In this document: in pieces, positions 11,958-19,774 of the stretch
Numbering within the stretch: position 1 is the first letter of the stretch
Layout of the letters: every line of letters starts with the position of its first letter
Source of the DNA: an uncultured Pseudomonadales bacterium
GTDB taxonomy: Bacteria > Pseudomonadota > Gammaproteobacteria > Pseudomonadales > Azotimanducaceae
Assembly (NCBI GenBank): GCA_951813515.1
Contig: OX638346.1
Location: 2,225,617-2,289,616, forward strand
Length of the DNA: 64,000 bases
Reading direction: 5' to 3'
The notes under the pieces: model-generated
What the model saw: the letters and a program-made list of their open reading frames with translations, nothing else
Databases searched by the model: none
What the model was told of the DNA's origin: nothing
Program-made: the position numbers and the translations under genes

Positions 11958-11963
11958 TATAAT
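11958..11963 (+). promoter_or_regulatory. Consensus -10 box upstream of rpoD
   Basis: A perfect TATAAT lies in the dnaG-rpoD gap, preceded by CATG, 46 bases before the rpoD ATG. No good -35 is visible at 16-18 bp. An internal rpoD promoter would match the known logic of this operon in other gammaproteobacteria, where rpoD has its own stress or heat-responsive promoters. Confidence 0.45.
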
Positions 11964-12009
11964 CGAGCGTTTGTCCGTCTAGGGGCAAGTCGTTCCAAAT
12001 CGAGGGGTT

Positions 12010-13833
12010 ATGGCGACAGAGACTGAACAGCAGCAATCACGACTGAAGGACCTGATCGCGAAGGGCAAGGAACAGGGTTTCCTGACCTACGCCGAGGTCA
12101 ATGATCACCTGCCGGAAGATATCTCCGATCCCGATCAGATCGAAGACATCATCCGCATGATCAACGACATGGGGATCACGGTGTACGAGACGGCGCCGGA
12201 CCCCGACGAGTTGATGAATGCGGAGGAAAACACCGCCGACGAACTCGCAGCCGAAGAAGCTGCGGCGGCTCTTGCGGCGGTTGAGACGGAAGTCGGCCGG
12301 ACAACCGATCCGGTGCGCATGTACATGCGCGAAATGGGCACCGTGGATCTCTTGACCCGTGAAGGCGAGATCGCCATCGCCAAGCGCATCGAAGAAGGAA
12401 TTCGCGATGTGCTGTCGGCGCTCGCCTATTTCCCCGGAACGGTGGAGTACCTTCTCAATGCCTATGACACGGTAATAGAACAGGACAAGCTGCCCGATCT
12501 GCTTGTCGGCTATCTTGATCCCGCCGAAAACGTGCCGCGTGCGGCGCAAGTGGATGCGCGCACCCAGGCAACGAAGAACGGCAGCGACGACGACAACGAA
12601 AAAAAAGGGCCCGACCCGGTAGAGGCGGCCAAGCGATTCGGCGCGTTGCGGGATGCGTACGAATGCGCGCAAAAGGCTGCGGAGTCCGAGGGCCGCCTGT
12701 CGAAGACCGCGAAGCGGTCTCGGGACGCGGTCTCGGTCGCGATGTCGCCGTTCAAACTCGTGCCGAAGCACCACGAAGAGCTTGTCTTGAAGCCGCGCGT
12801 GGCACGAGCCCAGGTGCGACGCTACGAAACTGCGATCATGGATGTGTGCGTCAAGGAAGCAGGCATGCCGCGGCGAACCTTCCTGAAGGAGTTCCAGGGT
12901 CACGAGACATCGATCACCTGGGTCAACCGCCACATCAAGGGCAAGCACTCCTATAGCAAGGCCCTGGATGCGAACAAGCCCGAGATCGTCCGCCTGCAGA
13001 AGAGGCTGAGGAACATCGCTTCCCAGTCCGGTATTACCATCGGCGAGATCAAGGAAATCAACCGCGGCATGGCCGTGGGCGAGGCCAAGGCACGGCGGGC
13101 GAAGAAGGACATGGTCGAGGCAAACCTGCGCCTCGTCATTTCCATCGCGAAGAAGTACACCAACCGTGGTCTGCAGTTCCTGGACCTGATCCAGGAAGGC
13201 AACATCGGCCTGATGAAGGCGGTGGACAAGTTCGAGTACCGTCGGGGCTACAAGTTTTCGACCTACGCGACCTGGTGGATCCGCCAGGCGATCACGCGCT
13301 CGATCGCGGATCAGGCCCGCACGATCCGCATTCCGGTGCATATGATCGAGACGATCAACAAGCTCAACCGCATTTCGAGGCAGATGCTGCAGGAGATGGG
13401 CCGCGATCCGACGCCGGAAGAACTCGGCGAACGCATGGAAATGCCCGAGGAGAAGGTCCGGCGCGTGCTGAAGATTGCGAAGGAGCCGATCTCCATGGAA
13501 ACCCCCGTGGGCGACGACGAAGACTCCCATCTAGGGGATTTCATCGAGGACTCCACTGTCGGTTCCCCGGTCGAGCTTGCGACGAGCGAAGGGCTGAAGG
13601 AAGCGACCCGCTCCGTGCTCGGGGATTTGACCACGCGCGAAGCGAAGGTGTTGCGCATGCGGTTCGGCATCGACATGAATACCGACCACACGCTGGAGGA
13701 GGTCGGCAAACAGTTCGACGTCACGCGCGAGCGCATACGCCAGATCGAGGCCAAGGCGCTCAGAAAGCTGCGCCATCCAAGCCGGTCCGAGCACCTTCGC
13801 GGCTTCCTCGACGAACTCGGCGACACGCGTTAA
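12010..13833 (+). CDS. rpoD: RNA polymerase primary sigma factor (sigma-70)
   Basis: 607 residues, typical of gammaproteobacterial RpoD. The protein directs RNA polymerase to housekeeping promoters. Region 1.1 is at the N-terminus ([19 protein letters not shown]), region 1.2 begins at [16 protein letters not shown], and an acidic non-conserved insertion follows. Region 2 has the [17 protein letters not shown] core-binding helix and the -10-recognition segment [17 protein letters not shown]. Region 4.2 has the -35-reading helix-turn-helix [18 protein letters not shown]. It is followed by the tRNA gene, an arrangement also known in Pseudomonas. Confidence 0.98.
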   Translation: MATETEQQQSRLKDLIAKGKEQGFLTYAEVNDHLPEDISDPDQIEDIIRMINDMGITVYETAPDPDELMNAEENTADELAAEEAAAALAAVETEVGRTTDPVRMYMREMGTVDLLTREGEIAIAKRIEEGIRDVLSALAYFPGTVEYLLNAYDTVIEQDKLPDLLVGYLDPAENVPRAAQVDARTQATKNGSDDDNEKKGPDPVEAAKRFGALRDAYECAQKAAESEGRLSKTAKRSRDAVSVAMSPFKLVPKHHEELVLKPRVARAQVRRYETAIMDVCVKEAGMPRRTFLKEFQGHETSITWVNRHIKGKHSYSKALDANKPEIVRLQKRLRNIASQSGITIGEIKEINRGMAVGEAKARRAKKDMVEANLRLVISIAKKYTNRGLQFLDLIQEGNIGLMKAVDKFEYRRGYKFSTYATWWIRQAITRSIADQARTIRIPVHMIETINKLNRISRQMLQEMGRDPTPEELGERMEMPEEKVRRVLKIAKEPISMETPVGDDEDSHLGDFIEDSTVGSPVELATSEGLKEATRSVLGDLTTREAKVLRMRFGIDMNTDHTLEEVGKQFDVTRERIRQIEAKALRKLRHPSRSEHLRGFLDELGDTR

Positions 13834-13856
13834 GGCCAGGACCCTGCGCTGTAGAA

Positions 13857-13871
13857 CGGCACGTCGTGCCG
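13857..13871. terminator. Short perfect hairpin after rpoD
   Basis: CGGCACGTCGTGCCG is a 7-bp perfect inverted repeat around one base, 24 bp after the rpoD stop. No U-run follows, so it is at best a weak or Rho-assisted terminator, or a processing site. Confidence 0.3.
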
Positions 13872-13962
13872 ATCTAGTGGGCGGGGGTGGAATGCGGCGT
13901 GCCCGAAGGGTCGTCGGATTTCATGGCGCCAAGCGGCCTTCCACGTTGGGTTTACCGGCAGC

Positions 13963-13992
13963 TTGGAGCAGAATCCGGGCTGGCGGTAGACT
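13963..13992 (+). promoter_or_regulatory. Probable tRNA promoter
   Basis: TTGGAG (13963-13968) and TAGACT (13987-13992) are 18 bp apart, and the tRNA begins 10 bases after the -10 box, which is the spacing expected for a stable-RNA promoter. Confidence 0.45.
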
Positions 13993-14001
13993 ATCCGTCG
14001 T

Positions 14002-14078
14002 GGGCCCATAGCTCAGTTGGTCAGAGCACTCGACTCATAATCGATCGGTCCCAGGTTCGAGTCCTGGTGGGCCCACCA
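14002..14078 (+). tRNA. tRNA with CAT anticodon, probably tRNA-Ile2 (lysidine-modified)
   Basis: A 77-base cloverleaf. The acceptor GGGCCCA pairs with TGGGCCC, the D-stem GCTC with GAGC, the anticodon loop is CTCATAA (anticodon CAT), and the T-arm is CCAGG-TTCGAGT-CCTGG; CCA is encoded. G1-C72 pairing excludes the initiator tRNA-fMet. The GGGCCCATAGCTCAG start resembles gammaproteobacterial ileX-type tRNAs, whose C34 becomes lysidine to read AUA, rather than elongator tRNA-Met (GGCTACG...). One mismatch (C-T) closes the top of the anticodon stem. TilS-recognition tests would separate Ile2 from Met. Confidence 0.93.
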
Positions 14079-14128
14079 CCCTTAGACTGTCCCTACTAAA
14101 AGGGCCAGACAGGCTGTGGAGGCCATTC

Positions 14129-15229
14129 ATGTCCGACGTTGATACTTGGCAGACAGTTGCGGCATTCCTGACGCCAACTGCCATCTTCGCGATCCTGCTG
14201 GTGCTGCACGTCGTGATCCCCGCCCTCCGTGTCGATGGCTATGCGTACCGCGGCGCCAAGGAAGCGCCCCGGTACCGGCTCAACGGCCTGGCGGTCTTTC
14301 TCGGTGCCCTCGTCATCTGGTGGCTGGAACTGACGTTTGCGCCGCTTGGGTGGCTCTGGGAGATCAAGTGGATTGCCCTTGCCGGCGCCGTCGCCCTGAG
14401 CGTCGTGCTTACCGTCTGGCTGGTGTTGCGGGCGCCCTCGGACGACCGGAATGCGTGGATCCAGTGGATCGAAGGCCGTTCCCGCAACGTGCAGATTGCC
14501 GGGCATGTCGACGTCAAGATGTTCATGTACATCTTCGGCGGCACGCTGCTCGCGCTCAACGCCGTTTCGAGCGCCGCGTATCACTACGGCCAGTATGGCG
14601 AGGCGTTCAACATCGGCCTGATGCTGCATGCCGCCATGTGGTTGTGGTTCGTGGCGGACTACTTCTGCTTCGAGCGCGTGCAGCTCTTCACCTTCGACAT
14701 ATTCGAGGAGCGGCTGGGCTTCAAGCTCATCGTCGGCTGCCTCGCGTTCTACCCGTGCCTGTATCCAGTGGCACTCTGGGGAACCGCCCATCTCCCCGCG
14801 CCGGATATCGATCCGTCATGGAATCCCCTCTGGCTCGGGGGTTCCGTGGCGATCTTCTTGCTGGGCTGGGTGATCACCCGCGGTGCCAACCTGCAGAAGT
14901 ACACCTTCAAACGGTTCCCGGGTCGCGCCTTTCTGGGTCTCGTCGAGCCGGCCACTCTCAACGACGGCGAACGCAAGATCCTGTGCAGCGGTTTCTGGGG
15001 CGCGGCGCGGCACATGAACTACACCGGCGAAATCCTCGAAGCGCTCGGCATGGCGCTTGCACTGGGACACTTCACGAACGCATGGGCGTGGCTGTATTTT
15101 GTCTACCTGACGATCTTCTTCATCGTCCGGGAGCGCATCGACGACCGCCGCTGCGCGGGCAAGTACGGAGAACTATGGACGCAGTACCAGGCAAGGGTCC
15201 GCTATCGCCTGGTTCCGGGAATCTACTGA
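14129..15229 (+). CDS. ERG4/ERG24-family sterol reductase homologue (integral membrane)
   Basis: 366 residues with about eight to ten hydrophobic segments. The C-terminal half carries the family signature: CSGFWGAARHMNYTGEI followed by a final KYGELWTQYQARVRYRLVPGIY-like tail, which is the ERG4/ERG24 (delta-14 and delta-24(28) sterol reductase, also lamin B receptor) pattern, distantly shared with isoprenylcysteine methyltransferases. Known members reduce sterol double bonds with NADPH in a membrane. The start ATG follows GTGGAGG by about 10 bases. Bacterial homologues are uncommon; known ones include those of Coxiella and some methanotrophs. It is convergent with tag. The natural substrate here could be a sterol, a steroid, or another polycyclic lipid. 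Confidence 0.82.
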   Translation: MSDVDTWQTVAAFLTPTAIFAILLVLHVVIPALRVDGYAYRGAKEAPRYRLNGLAVFLGALVIWWLELTFAPLGWLWEIKWIALAGAVALSVVLTVWLVLRAPSDDRNAWIQWIEGRSRNVQIAGHVDVKMFMYIFGGTLLALNAVSSAAYHYGQYGEAFNIGLMLHAAMWLWFVADYFCFERVQLFTFDIFEERLGFKLIVGCLAFYPCLYPVALWGTAHLPAPDIDPSWNPLWLGGSVAIFLLGWVITRGANLQKYTFKRFPGRAFLGLVEPATLNDGERKILCSGFWGAARHMNYTGEILEALGMALALGHFTNAWAWLYFVYLTIFFIVRERIDDRRCAGKYGELWTQYQARVRYRLVPGIY

Positions 15230-15239
15230 GGTAGCCGTC

Positions 15240-15803
15240 CTATCCGTAGCGGAAGCAGCTCGTGACGTGGTCGTTGACGAGGCCGGCCGACTGCATGAAG
15301 GCATAGCAGATCGTCGGACCGACGAAGGAGAAGCCGTAGCTTCGTAGAGCCTTGCTCATTGCTCTCGACACCTCTGTCTGCGCGGGCAGCTCGGAGACGT
15401 CGCCAAAGGCGTTTCGGCGGGGCGTCCCGCCTATGAAGCTCCAGAGGAAATCATCGAGCGAGCCGTGCCTGGCTTGCACGTCCATGGTTGCCCGGGCATT
15501 GGCGATGGCGGCATCGATCTTGGCCCTGTTCCGGATGATGCGCGCGTCGGCGAGCAGCCGTTCGCGATCGGATTGTCCGTACGCCGCGACGTGGGCAATG
15601 TCGAAGCCTTCGAAGGCGGCGCGGTAGCCTTCGCGCCGGTGCAAGACCGTGCGCCAGGAAAGCCCCGCTTGCGCGCCTTCCAGTACAAGCAGTTCGAACA
15701 GTGCGCGGTCATCGTGCAACGGGACGCCCCACTCCTCGTCGTGGTAGCGCCGCATGAGCGGGTCATTCCCCGCCCACTCGCATCGAACGAGCGTATCGTC
15801 CAT
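15240..15803 (-). CDS. tag: DNA-3-methyladenine glycosylase I
   Basis: 187 residues, normal length. Tag removes 3-methyladenine from alkylated DNA in base-excision repair. The start RCEWAGNDPLMRRYHDEEWG contains the conserved YHDxEWG of the family; the pocket segment AGLSWRTVL with its Glu (LEGAQAGLSW) and the C-terminal zinc-ligand region VNDHVTSCFR are present. ATG at 15803 overlaps the stop of the upstream uracil-glycosylase gene by one base (TGATG), so the two repair genes form one translationally coupled unit. Confidence 0.95.
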   Translation of the reverse strand: MDDTLVRCEWAGNDPLMRRYHDEEWGVPLHDDRALFELLVLEGAQAGLSWRTVLHRREGYRAAFEGFDIAHVAAYGQSDRERLLADARIIRNRAKIDAAIANARATMDVQARHGSLDDFLWSFIGGTPRRNAFGDVSELPAQTEVSRAMSKALRSYGFSFVGPTICYAFMQSAGLVNDHVTSCFRYG

Positions 15804-16564
15804 CAGGGCAGCCTGATGTCGAGCTCGGCCAGTTGTTTTTCCACCTGCGGTGCCCAGCCGCGATTGGCGGCAGGGCTGGCCGGACTCGGATGCAGGATGT
15901 GCCCGACCCGTACTGTATCGCCCAGGGCTGCGCGGGCGCGTTCTTCGCCAAAGCGTCCGATGCCGAGGATCAGTTCCGGTTCGAGGAAGCGCACGATGTT
16001 CGCCAAGCCTCGGTCGCAGGCGTCGTATAACGGAGCGCGCTCGCCTGCGGGGAGCTTGTTGGGTGTCCGGTTGCGGCCAGACGCCTCGAGGAACGCGAGA
16101 GGACAGTAGTTCCAGATGAAGAACCGCCGGAAGAAGGCATCGGGAGTGCCAAATCGTGCCCTGGCCCAACCCCAGAGACGCTGTCCGCTCACCTCGCTGC
16201 GGGCGCAGGAGAACCCGTCGACCGGCCGCCGTGGATGTTGCTTCCGAGGCGGGTTGACGCCCCTCGTGATGCCGAGCCAGTCGCGTACGGCGGAGACTTC
16301 ACCGAACGGGATGCCGGTCTGTACCATCCCGAACGGCCCGGGATTCATTCCCACGAGGAGGATCTCCGCCTCACGACGGCAGTAGCGATCAAGGTATTGC
16401 CGGTGTGCTTCGAAAGCGTAGTCCAGCGGGTTGTAGACGTGATGGACGGGCGATGCGAATGCGCACCGCCCGGCGGCACGACTGAGCGCACGAGCGACGT
16501 GCGTGGGCGAGGCGGCTGCCACCTTACCTCGCGTGCCCCAGCCAGCGCGTTGAAAATGCCCCAA
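15803..16564 (-). CDS. SMUG-type uracil-DNA glycosylase
   Basis: Up to 253 residues; the family core begins near VHHVYNPLDYAFEAH, so the true start may be a later codon. Motif 1 is GMNPGPFGMVQTGIPFGE and motif 2 is HPSPASPAANRGW, both diagnostic of single-strand-selective uracil glycosylase (family 3/SMUG2-like), which removes uracil or oxidised pyrimidines from DNA. Asn in GMNPGPFG is the usual catalytic-water residue. The gene overlaps tag by one base. Upstream sequence is AT-rich and may hold the promoter for the pair. Confidence 0.93.
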   Translation of the reverse strand: MGHFQRAGWGTRGKVAAASPTHVARALSRAAGRCAFASPVHHVYNPLDYAFEAHRQYLDRYCRREAEILLVGMNPGPFGMVQTGIPFGEVSAVRDWLGITRGVNPPRKQHPRRPVDGFSCARSEVSGQRLWGWARARFGTPDAFFRRFFIWNYCPLAFLEASGRNRTPNKLPAGERAPLYDACDRGLANIVRFLEPELILGIGRFGEERARAALGDTVRVGHILHPSPASPAANRGWAPQVEKQLAELDIRLP

Positions 16565-16866
16565 AAACAGCCTTTCGGGATGGGGGTCGCTGTGGATAAC
16601 TCTCTGTATAACTTATTGACATGGCTCTGAATTCTCCGGACGGAGGTGATTTGCAGGAACGACGCATTAGCAGAGAAAAATCATGATCTCTTGTGTTTTC
16701 AATGTCTTATGAAGTCAATGTGAGCTAACGGATTGAAACGTTTGCTTAAGTCGTGATCAGGCAAGGAGACACCGCTTGGGTATGGATAAAAACCGTGGCG
16801 CCCGGAATCCCGCGTGTTGGCGGTCCTCGCTCTTGCCGGAGATTGGAATCCCTGGGCGTGTGGCCA
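16565..16866. other. AT-rich intergenic region with a DnaA-box-like site and a tiny possible leader frame
   Basis: About 300 bp without a clear gene. On the + strand TGTGGATAA at 16591-16599 is a perfect DnaA box in reverse, followed by TGTATAACTTATTGACA. A strong GGAGGTGAT at about 16641-16649 is followed by TTG and an 11-codon frame ending at 16684, which overlaps a second start (ATGATCTCTTG) with a 9-codon frame. The minus strand probably carries the promoter for the glycosylase pair. No function is assigned. Confidence 0.4.
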
Positions 16867-17712
16867 CTAGTGCATGAAAGCGAACATGCGGCGGCGGTAT
16901 CTTTGCGCCAGTTCCGATCCCTTTCCCATGGCCGTCATGATCGTGATCATGGTCTTGCGTCCGATATCTTCCCGGAATTTGCGGTCGGTCCGGAGGATGG
17001 TCATGCAGTGTTCGAGAGCTGCCTCGTAGTTCTCCTCCGCCGCCTCCGAGATCGCCGTTTCGTATAGCGCGTCGAGGTCAGTATCGGGTCGCCTGCGCGA
17101 ATGACGGCCGCCATCGATGGCAGCGGCAGCCTCGGCGATTTCCAGGCGAGCCGCGGGCCGGTCGCGCTCGGGGGTGTCTTCGGCAATGGAGTCGAGCGCA
17201 GTGCGCGCGTCGTCCAGTTCGCCCTTGCGCGCCAACAGGTCCGCCAGTTCCACGCGGAACCCGGGGTTGTTGGGTTCTTCCGCGAGTGCCTGGCGTATCA
17301 GGGAAAGGGCGCCGTCCCAGTCGCGGAAGGCGATGAGACGCTCGAGCCCCTCCTTCAGGCGCTCGCTGCCGGACATGGTCAACTCGTCGATCATCTGGCG
17401 CAGGACGGATTCGCCCTGGGGACCGTCCAGTTGATGCGCGATCTGGCCGTTGGCGACTACGCGAATGCTGGGGAGGCCCTGGACCCGCAGTTGCTGGGCG
17501 AGTTCGGGTGTCTGGGAGACATCGCACAGGGCGAGCGCGAACTTGCCCTGGTACTGAGTGGCGAGTGTCTCGAGGTGTCGCTTCGTTTCCGCGGCCGGCG
17601 GAACCTGGTCGGTCCAGAACAGGAGGATGACTGGGACTTCTTTCGACCGCTCGACGACGTCGGTGGCAAACGATGGAAGCTCTACGTTGAATACGGTGGG
17701 CTTGGCGTCCAT
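16867..17712 (-). CDS. CnoX/YbbN-like thioredoxin-TPR protein lacking the CxxC active site
   Basis: About 281 residues from the ATG at 17712. An N-terminal thioredoxin fold (residues about 1-110: VPVILLFWTDQVPPAAETK, cis-Pro in QGLPSIRVV) is followed by a C-terminal TPR-like domain (EEPNNPGFRVELADLLARKGELDDA). This is the architecture of YbbN/CnoX, a chaperedoxin that protects proteins from oxidation and hands them to GroEL or DnaK. At the position of WCGPC the sequence is WTDQVPP, with no cysteine, so disulfide chemistry is not possible; E. coli YbbN itself has a degenerate SxxC. A co-chaperone role is the best inference. The gene is followed by the peroxiredoxin gene upstream on the same strand. 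Confidence 0.88.
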   Translation of the reverse strand: MDAKPTVFNVELPSFATDVVERSKEVPVILLFWTDQVPPAAETKRHLETLATQYQGKFALALCDVSQTPELAQQLRVQGLPSIRVVANGQIAHQLDGPQGESVLRQMIDELTMSGSERLKEGLERLIAFRDWDGALSLIRQALAEEPNNPGFRVELADLLARKGELDDARTALDSIAEDTPERDRPAARLEIAEAAAAIDGGRHSRRRPDTDLDALYETAISEAAEENYEAALEHCMTILRTDRKFREDIGRKTMITIMTAMGKGSELAQRYRRRMFAFMH

Positions 17713-17834
17713 GCATCCATTCCCGGGAAAACCGGAGATTCTATCCCAACCCGTTCCGGGCAACGCGGAGGGGCCGACGACGTGGCATCACTGGTCGCGC
17801 CCCTCGCGGGTGTTGTCGTGTTTGTGTCGCCGCT

Positions 17835-18491
17835 CTACGGTTGCGGGACTATGCGGATATACGGCTTCGGCGATTCCCAGCCGTCCGGATAGCGCTCCTT
17901 CGCTTCCTCGTCCGAAACCGCGGGCACGATGATGACGTCTTCGCCGTGTTTCCAATTGACCGGCGTTGCCACCTGGTGTTTGGCTGTGAGCTGGCACGAG
18001 TCGAGCAGTCGCAGCACTTCGTCGAAGTTCCGCCCGGTGCTCATGGGATAGGTCAGCATCGCCTTGATCGTCTTGTCCGGTCCGATGACGAAGACGGAGC
18101 GCACCGTGGCATTGTCGACGGGCGTCCGACCCTCCGAGGTGTCGCCGGCGTCTTCTGGCAACATGTCATAGAGCTTCGCGACGTTCAGGCTGGGATCGCC
18201 GATCAACGGGTAGTTGACGACATTGCCCTGGGTTTCCTCGATGTCCTTTGCCCATTCCGCGTGGTTGTCGACCGGGTCCACCGAAAGCCCGATGACCTTG
18301 CAGTTGCGGGCCTTGAATTCGGGCTCGAGACCGGCCATGTAGCCGAGTTCCGTCGTGCACACCGGCGTGAAGTCCTTCGGATGCGAGAACAGGATCGCCC
18401 AACCATCGCCGATCCAGTCGTGAAAGCTGATTTCGCCCTGCGTCGTCTGGGCGACGAAGTCAGGGGCTTCGGAGTTGATTCTCAATGCCAT
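17835..18491 (-). CDS. 1-Cys (Prx6-type) peroxiredoxin
   Basis: 218 residues from the ATG at 18491, which has a strong GAGGAGG ribosome site. The peroxidatic cysteine is C45 in HPKDFTPVCTTELG. Length and the C-terminal domain (PVNWKHGEDVIIVP...YPDGWESPKPYIR) fit the Prx6/1-Cys class, which reduces hydrogen peroxide and organic or lipid hydroperoxides in the cytoplasm. No resolving cysteine of the 2-Cys VCP type is present. It lies 120 bp upstream of the CnoX-like gene on the same strand, an oxidative-stress neighbourhood. Confidence 0.95.
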   Translation of the reverse strand: MALRINSEAPDFVAQTTQGEISFHDWIGDGWAILFSHPKDFTPVCTTELGYMAGLEPEFKARNCKVIGLSVDPVDNHAEWAKDIEETQGNVVNYPLIGDPSLNVAKLYDMLPEDAGDTSEGRTPVDNATVRSVFVIGPDKTIKAMLTYPMSTGRNFDEVLRLLDSCQLTAKHQVATPVNWKHGEDVIIVPAVSDEEAKERYPDGWESPKPYIRIVPQP

Positions 18492-18561
18492 GGCTTCCTC
18501 CTCTGATCTGAGCAGCAAGAGGCTATCAGCTTGGCACGCTTGCCGCCTATCACTATCGGGT

Positions 18562-18897
18562 CTATGGATGTTCCAACAATCCATCGGCGCGACCCTGCGC
18601 GGCTTCCCGCCAGTCGGCCACATCGTCTGGACAGCGCAATGTCTTCACATTGGGTGCCGAGGTGGCCGTCGGGGGGTAGCGCGCGGGATTGGCGTCGTGC
18701 ACCGTGGTGTTGCACCGCTCGATCATGTCGGCGTAGGAGATGCCGGAAAAGCTGTCGGCTTCGAACGCCAGCGTCCGGCAGATGCAACTCTCGACGTTCT
18801 TGTCGAAGGACTCCTGCCCTCCGTCGTCCATCGAGCAGGCGCCGAGGATGACGAGGGAGAAGAGGCCCGGCGCGAATCGGAAAGTTGTCGGCGCCAC
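18562..18897 (-). CDS. Small lipoprotein, unknown function
   Basis: 111 residues. The start is GTG at 18897, directly after the TAA of the hydrolase gene, so coupling is likely. A hydrophobic segment (FAPGLFSLVILGAC) ends in the lipobox LGAC, predicting a lipid-anchored protein. The mature part is short and has three more cysteines (SCICRTL and ERCNTT) that could be disulfide bonded. I do not recognise a family; a second lipobox-like cysteine at about residue 21 is the clearest feature. Confidence 0.55.
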   Translation of the reverse strand: MAPTTFRFAPGLFSLVILGACSMDDGGQESFDKNVESCICRTLAFEADSFSGISYADMIERCNTTVHDANPARYPPTATSAPNVKTLRCPDDVADWREAAQGRADGLLEHP

Positions 18898-19611
18898 TTA
18901 CGGCGTGTGCGCCTTGAGGAACGCGTTGACCTTGTCGGCAGTACCGTCCTCCGGCGATTTCCACCGCTCGATCAGTTGCGCATTGGGAGCGGATGCGGCG
19001 ATCGCCCTGGATATGGCCTGCGGATGGTAGGCATCGTCTCCCATCAGGACGAGCAGGGGCGTCTGGCAGGTCTTGACGAAACCTTCGCCGACGTTGAAGT
19101 CGAAGTCGCCGTCGTACATGTTGGCGCGAAAACTGCGCCACGCTTCCTCGTCCGCTTCCGGGTGTTCGTCCATGATCGCGTCGGCCCAGCCCTGGAACAT
19201 GGCGTAGAAGATCTCGCGATTTCCGTCGTAGCCTATGGATTGCTGAATCACGGCCGCCGCGACGCGGTCCGGCGCGGCCTGGATGATGCCGAATATGTAC
19301 GGCCCGCCGATGCAGGCGCCCATCAGGTGCACCTGTTCAACGTCGAGGTGGTCGAGCAGGGCGACCTGGTCGGCGGTGTAGGTGTGCCAGCCGTCGTTCC
19401 CCGATACCGGCGCCTTTGAGCGTCCGGCGTTGCGCTGATCCATTGCGATGACTCGGAAATGCTCCGACAGCGTCTCGACAGGATTGAACGGACCGTCTGC
19501 CCAGAACTCGATGGCGGAACGCATGCCTCCGGGGGCGATAAGCAGCACCGGGAATCCCTCGCCGTGGACTTCGTAGTAGATTGATACGTCGCCGCGGTTG
19601 AAATACGCCAT
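18898..19611 (-). CDS. Alpha/beta hydrolase with Cys in place of the nucleophile Ser
   Basis: 237 residues with an alpha/beta-hydrolase fold: the oxyanion strand VLLIAPGGM, the DQRNAGRS turn, and the nucleophile elbow LMGACIGG, where C100 replaces the usual Ser. The C-terminal end (ERWKSPEDGTADKV) lacks the His that normally completes the triad. Cys-nucleophile members exist (dienelactone hydrolase), but the missing His makes activity uncertain. It is divergent from the methyltransferase-HNH gene and followed immediately by the small lipoprotein gene. Confidence 0.85.
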   Translation of the reverse strand: MAYFNRGDVSIYYEVHGEGFPVLLIAPGGMRSAIEFWADGPFNPVETLSEHFRVIAMDQRNAGRSKAPVSGNDGWHTYTADQVALLDHLDVEQVHLMGACIGGPYIFGIIQAAPDRVAAAVIQQSIGYDGNREIFYAMFQGWADAIMDEHPEADEEAWRSFRANMYDGDFDFNVGEGFVKTCQTPLLVLMGDDAYHPQAISRAIAASAPNAQLIERWKSPEDGTADKVNAFLKAHTP

Positions 19612-19774
19612 GGGTTGCCTCCGTTTTTGGCCGTTTATCTCGCAAGAACGTGCCGGATGAGTGCTGACATTCGTTACGGCGCTCCGGCGGCTGGATGGTA
19701 TCGCATACCGCTCGTCGGCGAGGAATCCTGTGTTCGCCGTGGCGATGGCACGGAGGTTGGGATAAGTTCAGGAC

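Noticed and set aside
12037..13530. 497-codon minus-strand frame opposite rpoD
   Set aside because: Shadow of RpoD codons; His/Leu/Arg-rich, without domains.
14146..15234. 362-codon + strand frame overlapping the sterol-reductase gene
   Set aside because: It lacks hydrophobic helices and has a shadow-like composition; the other frame has the ERG4/ERG24 signature.
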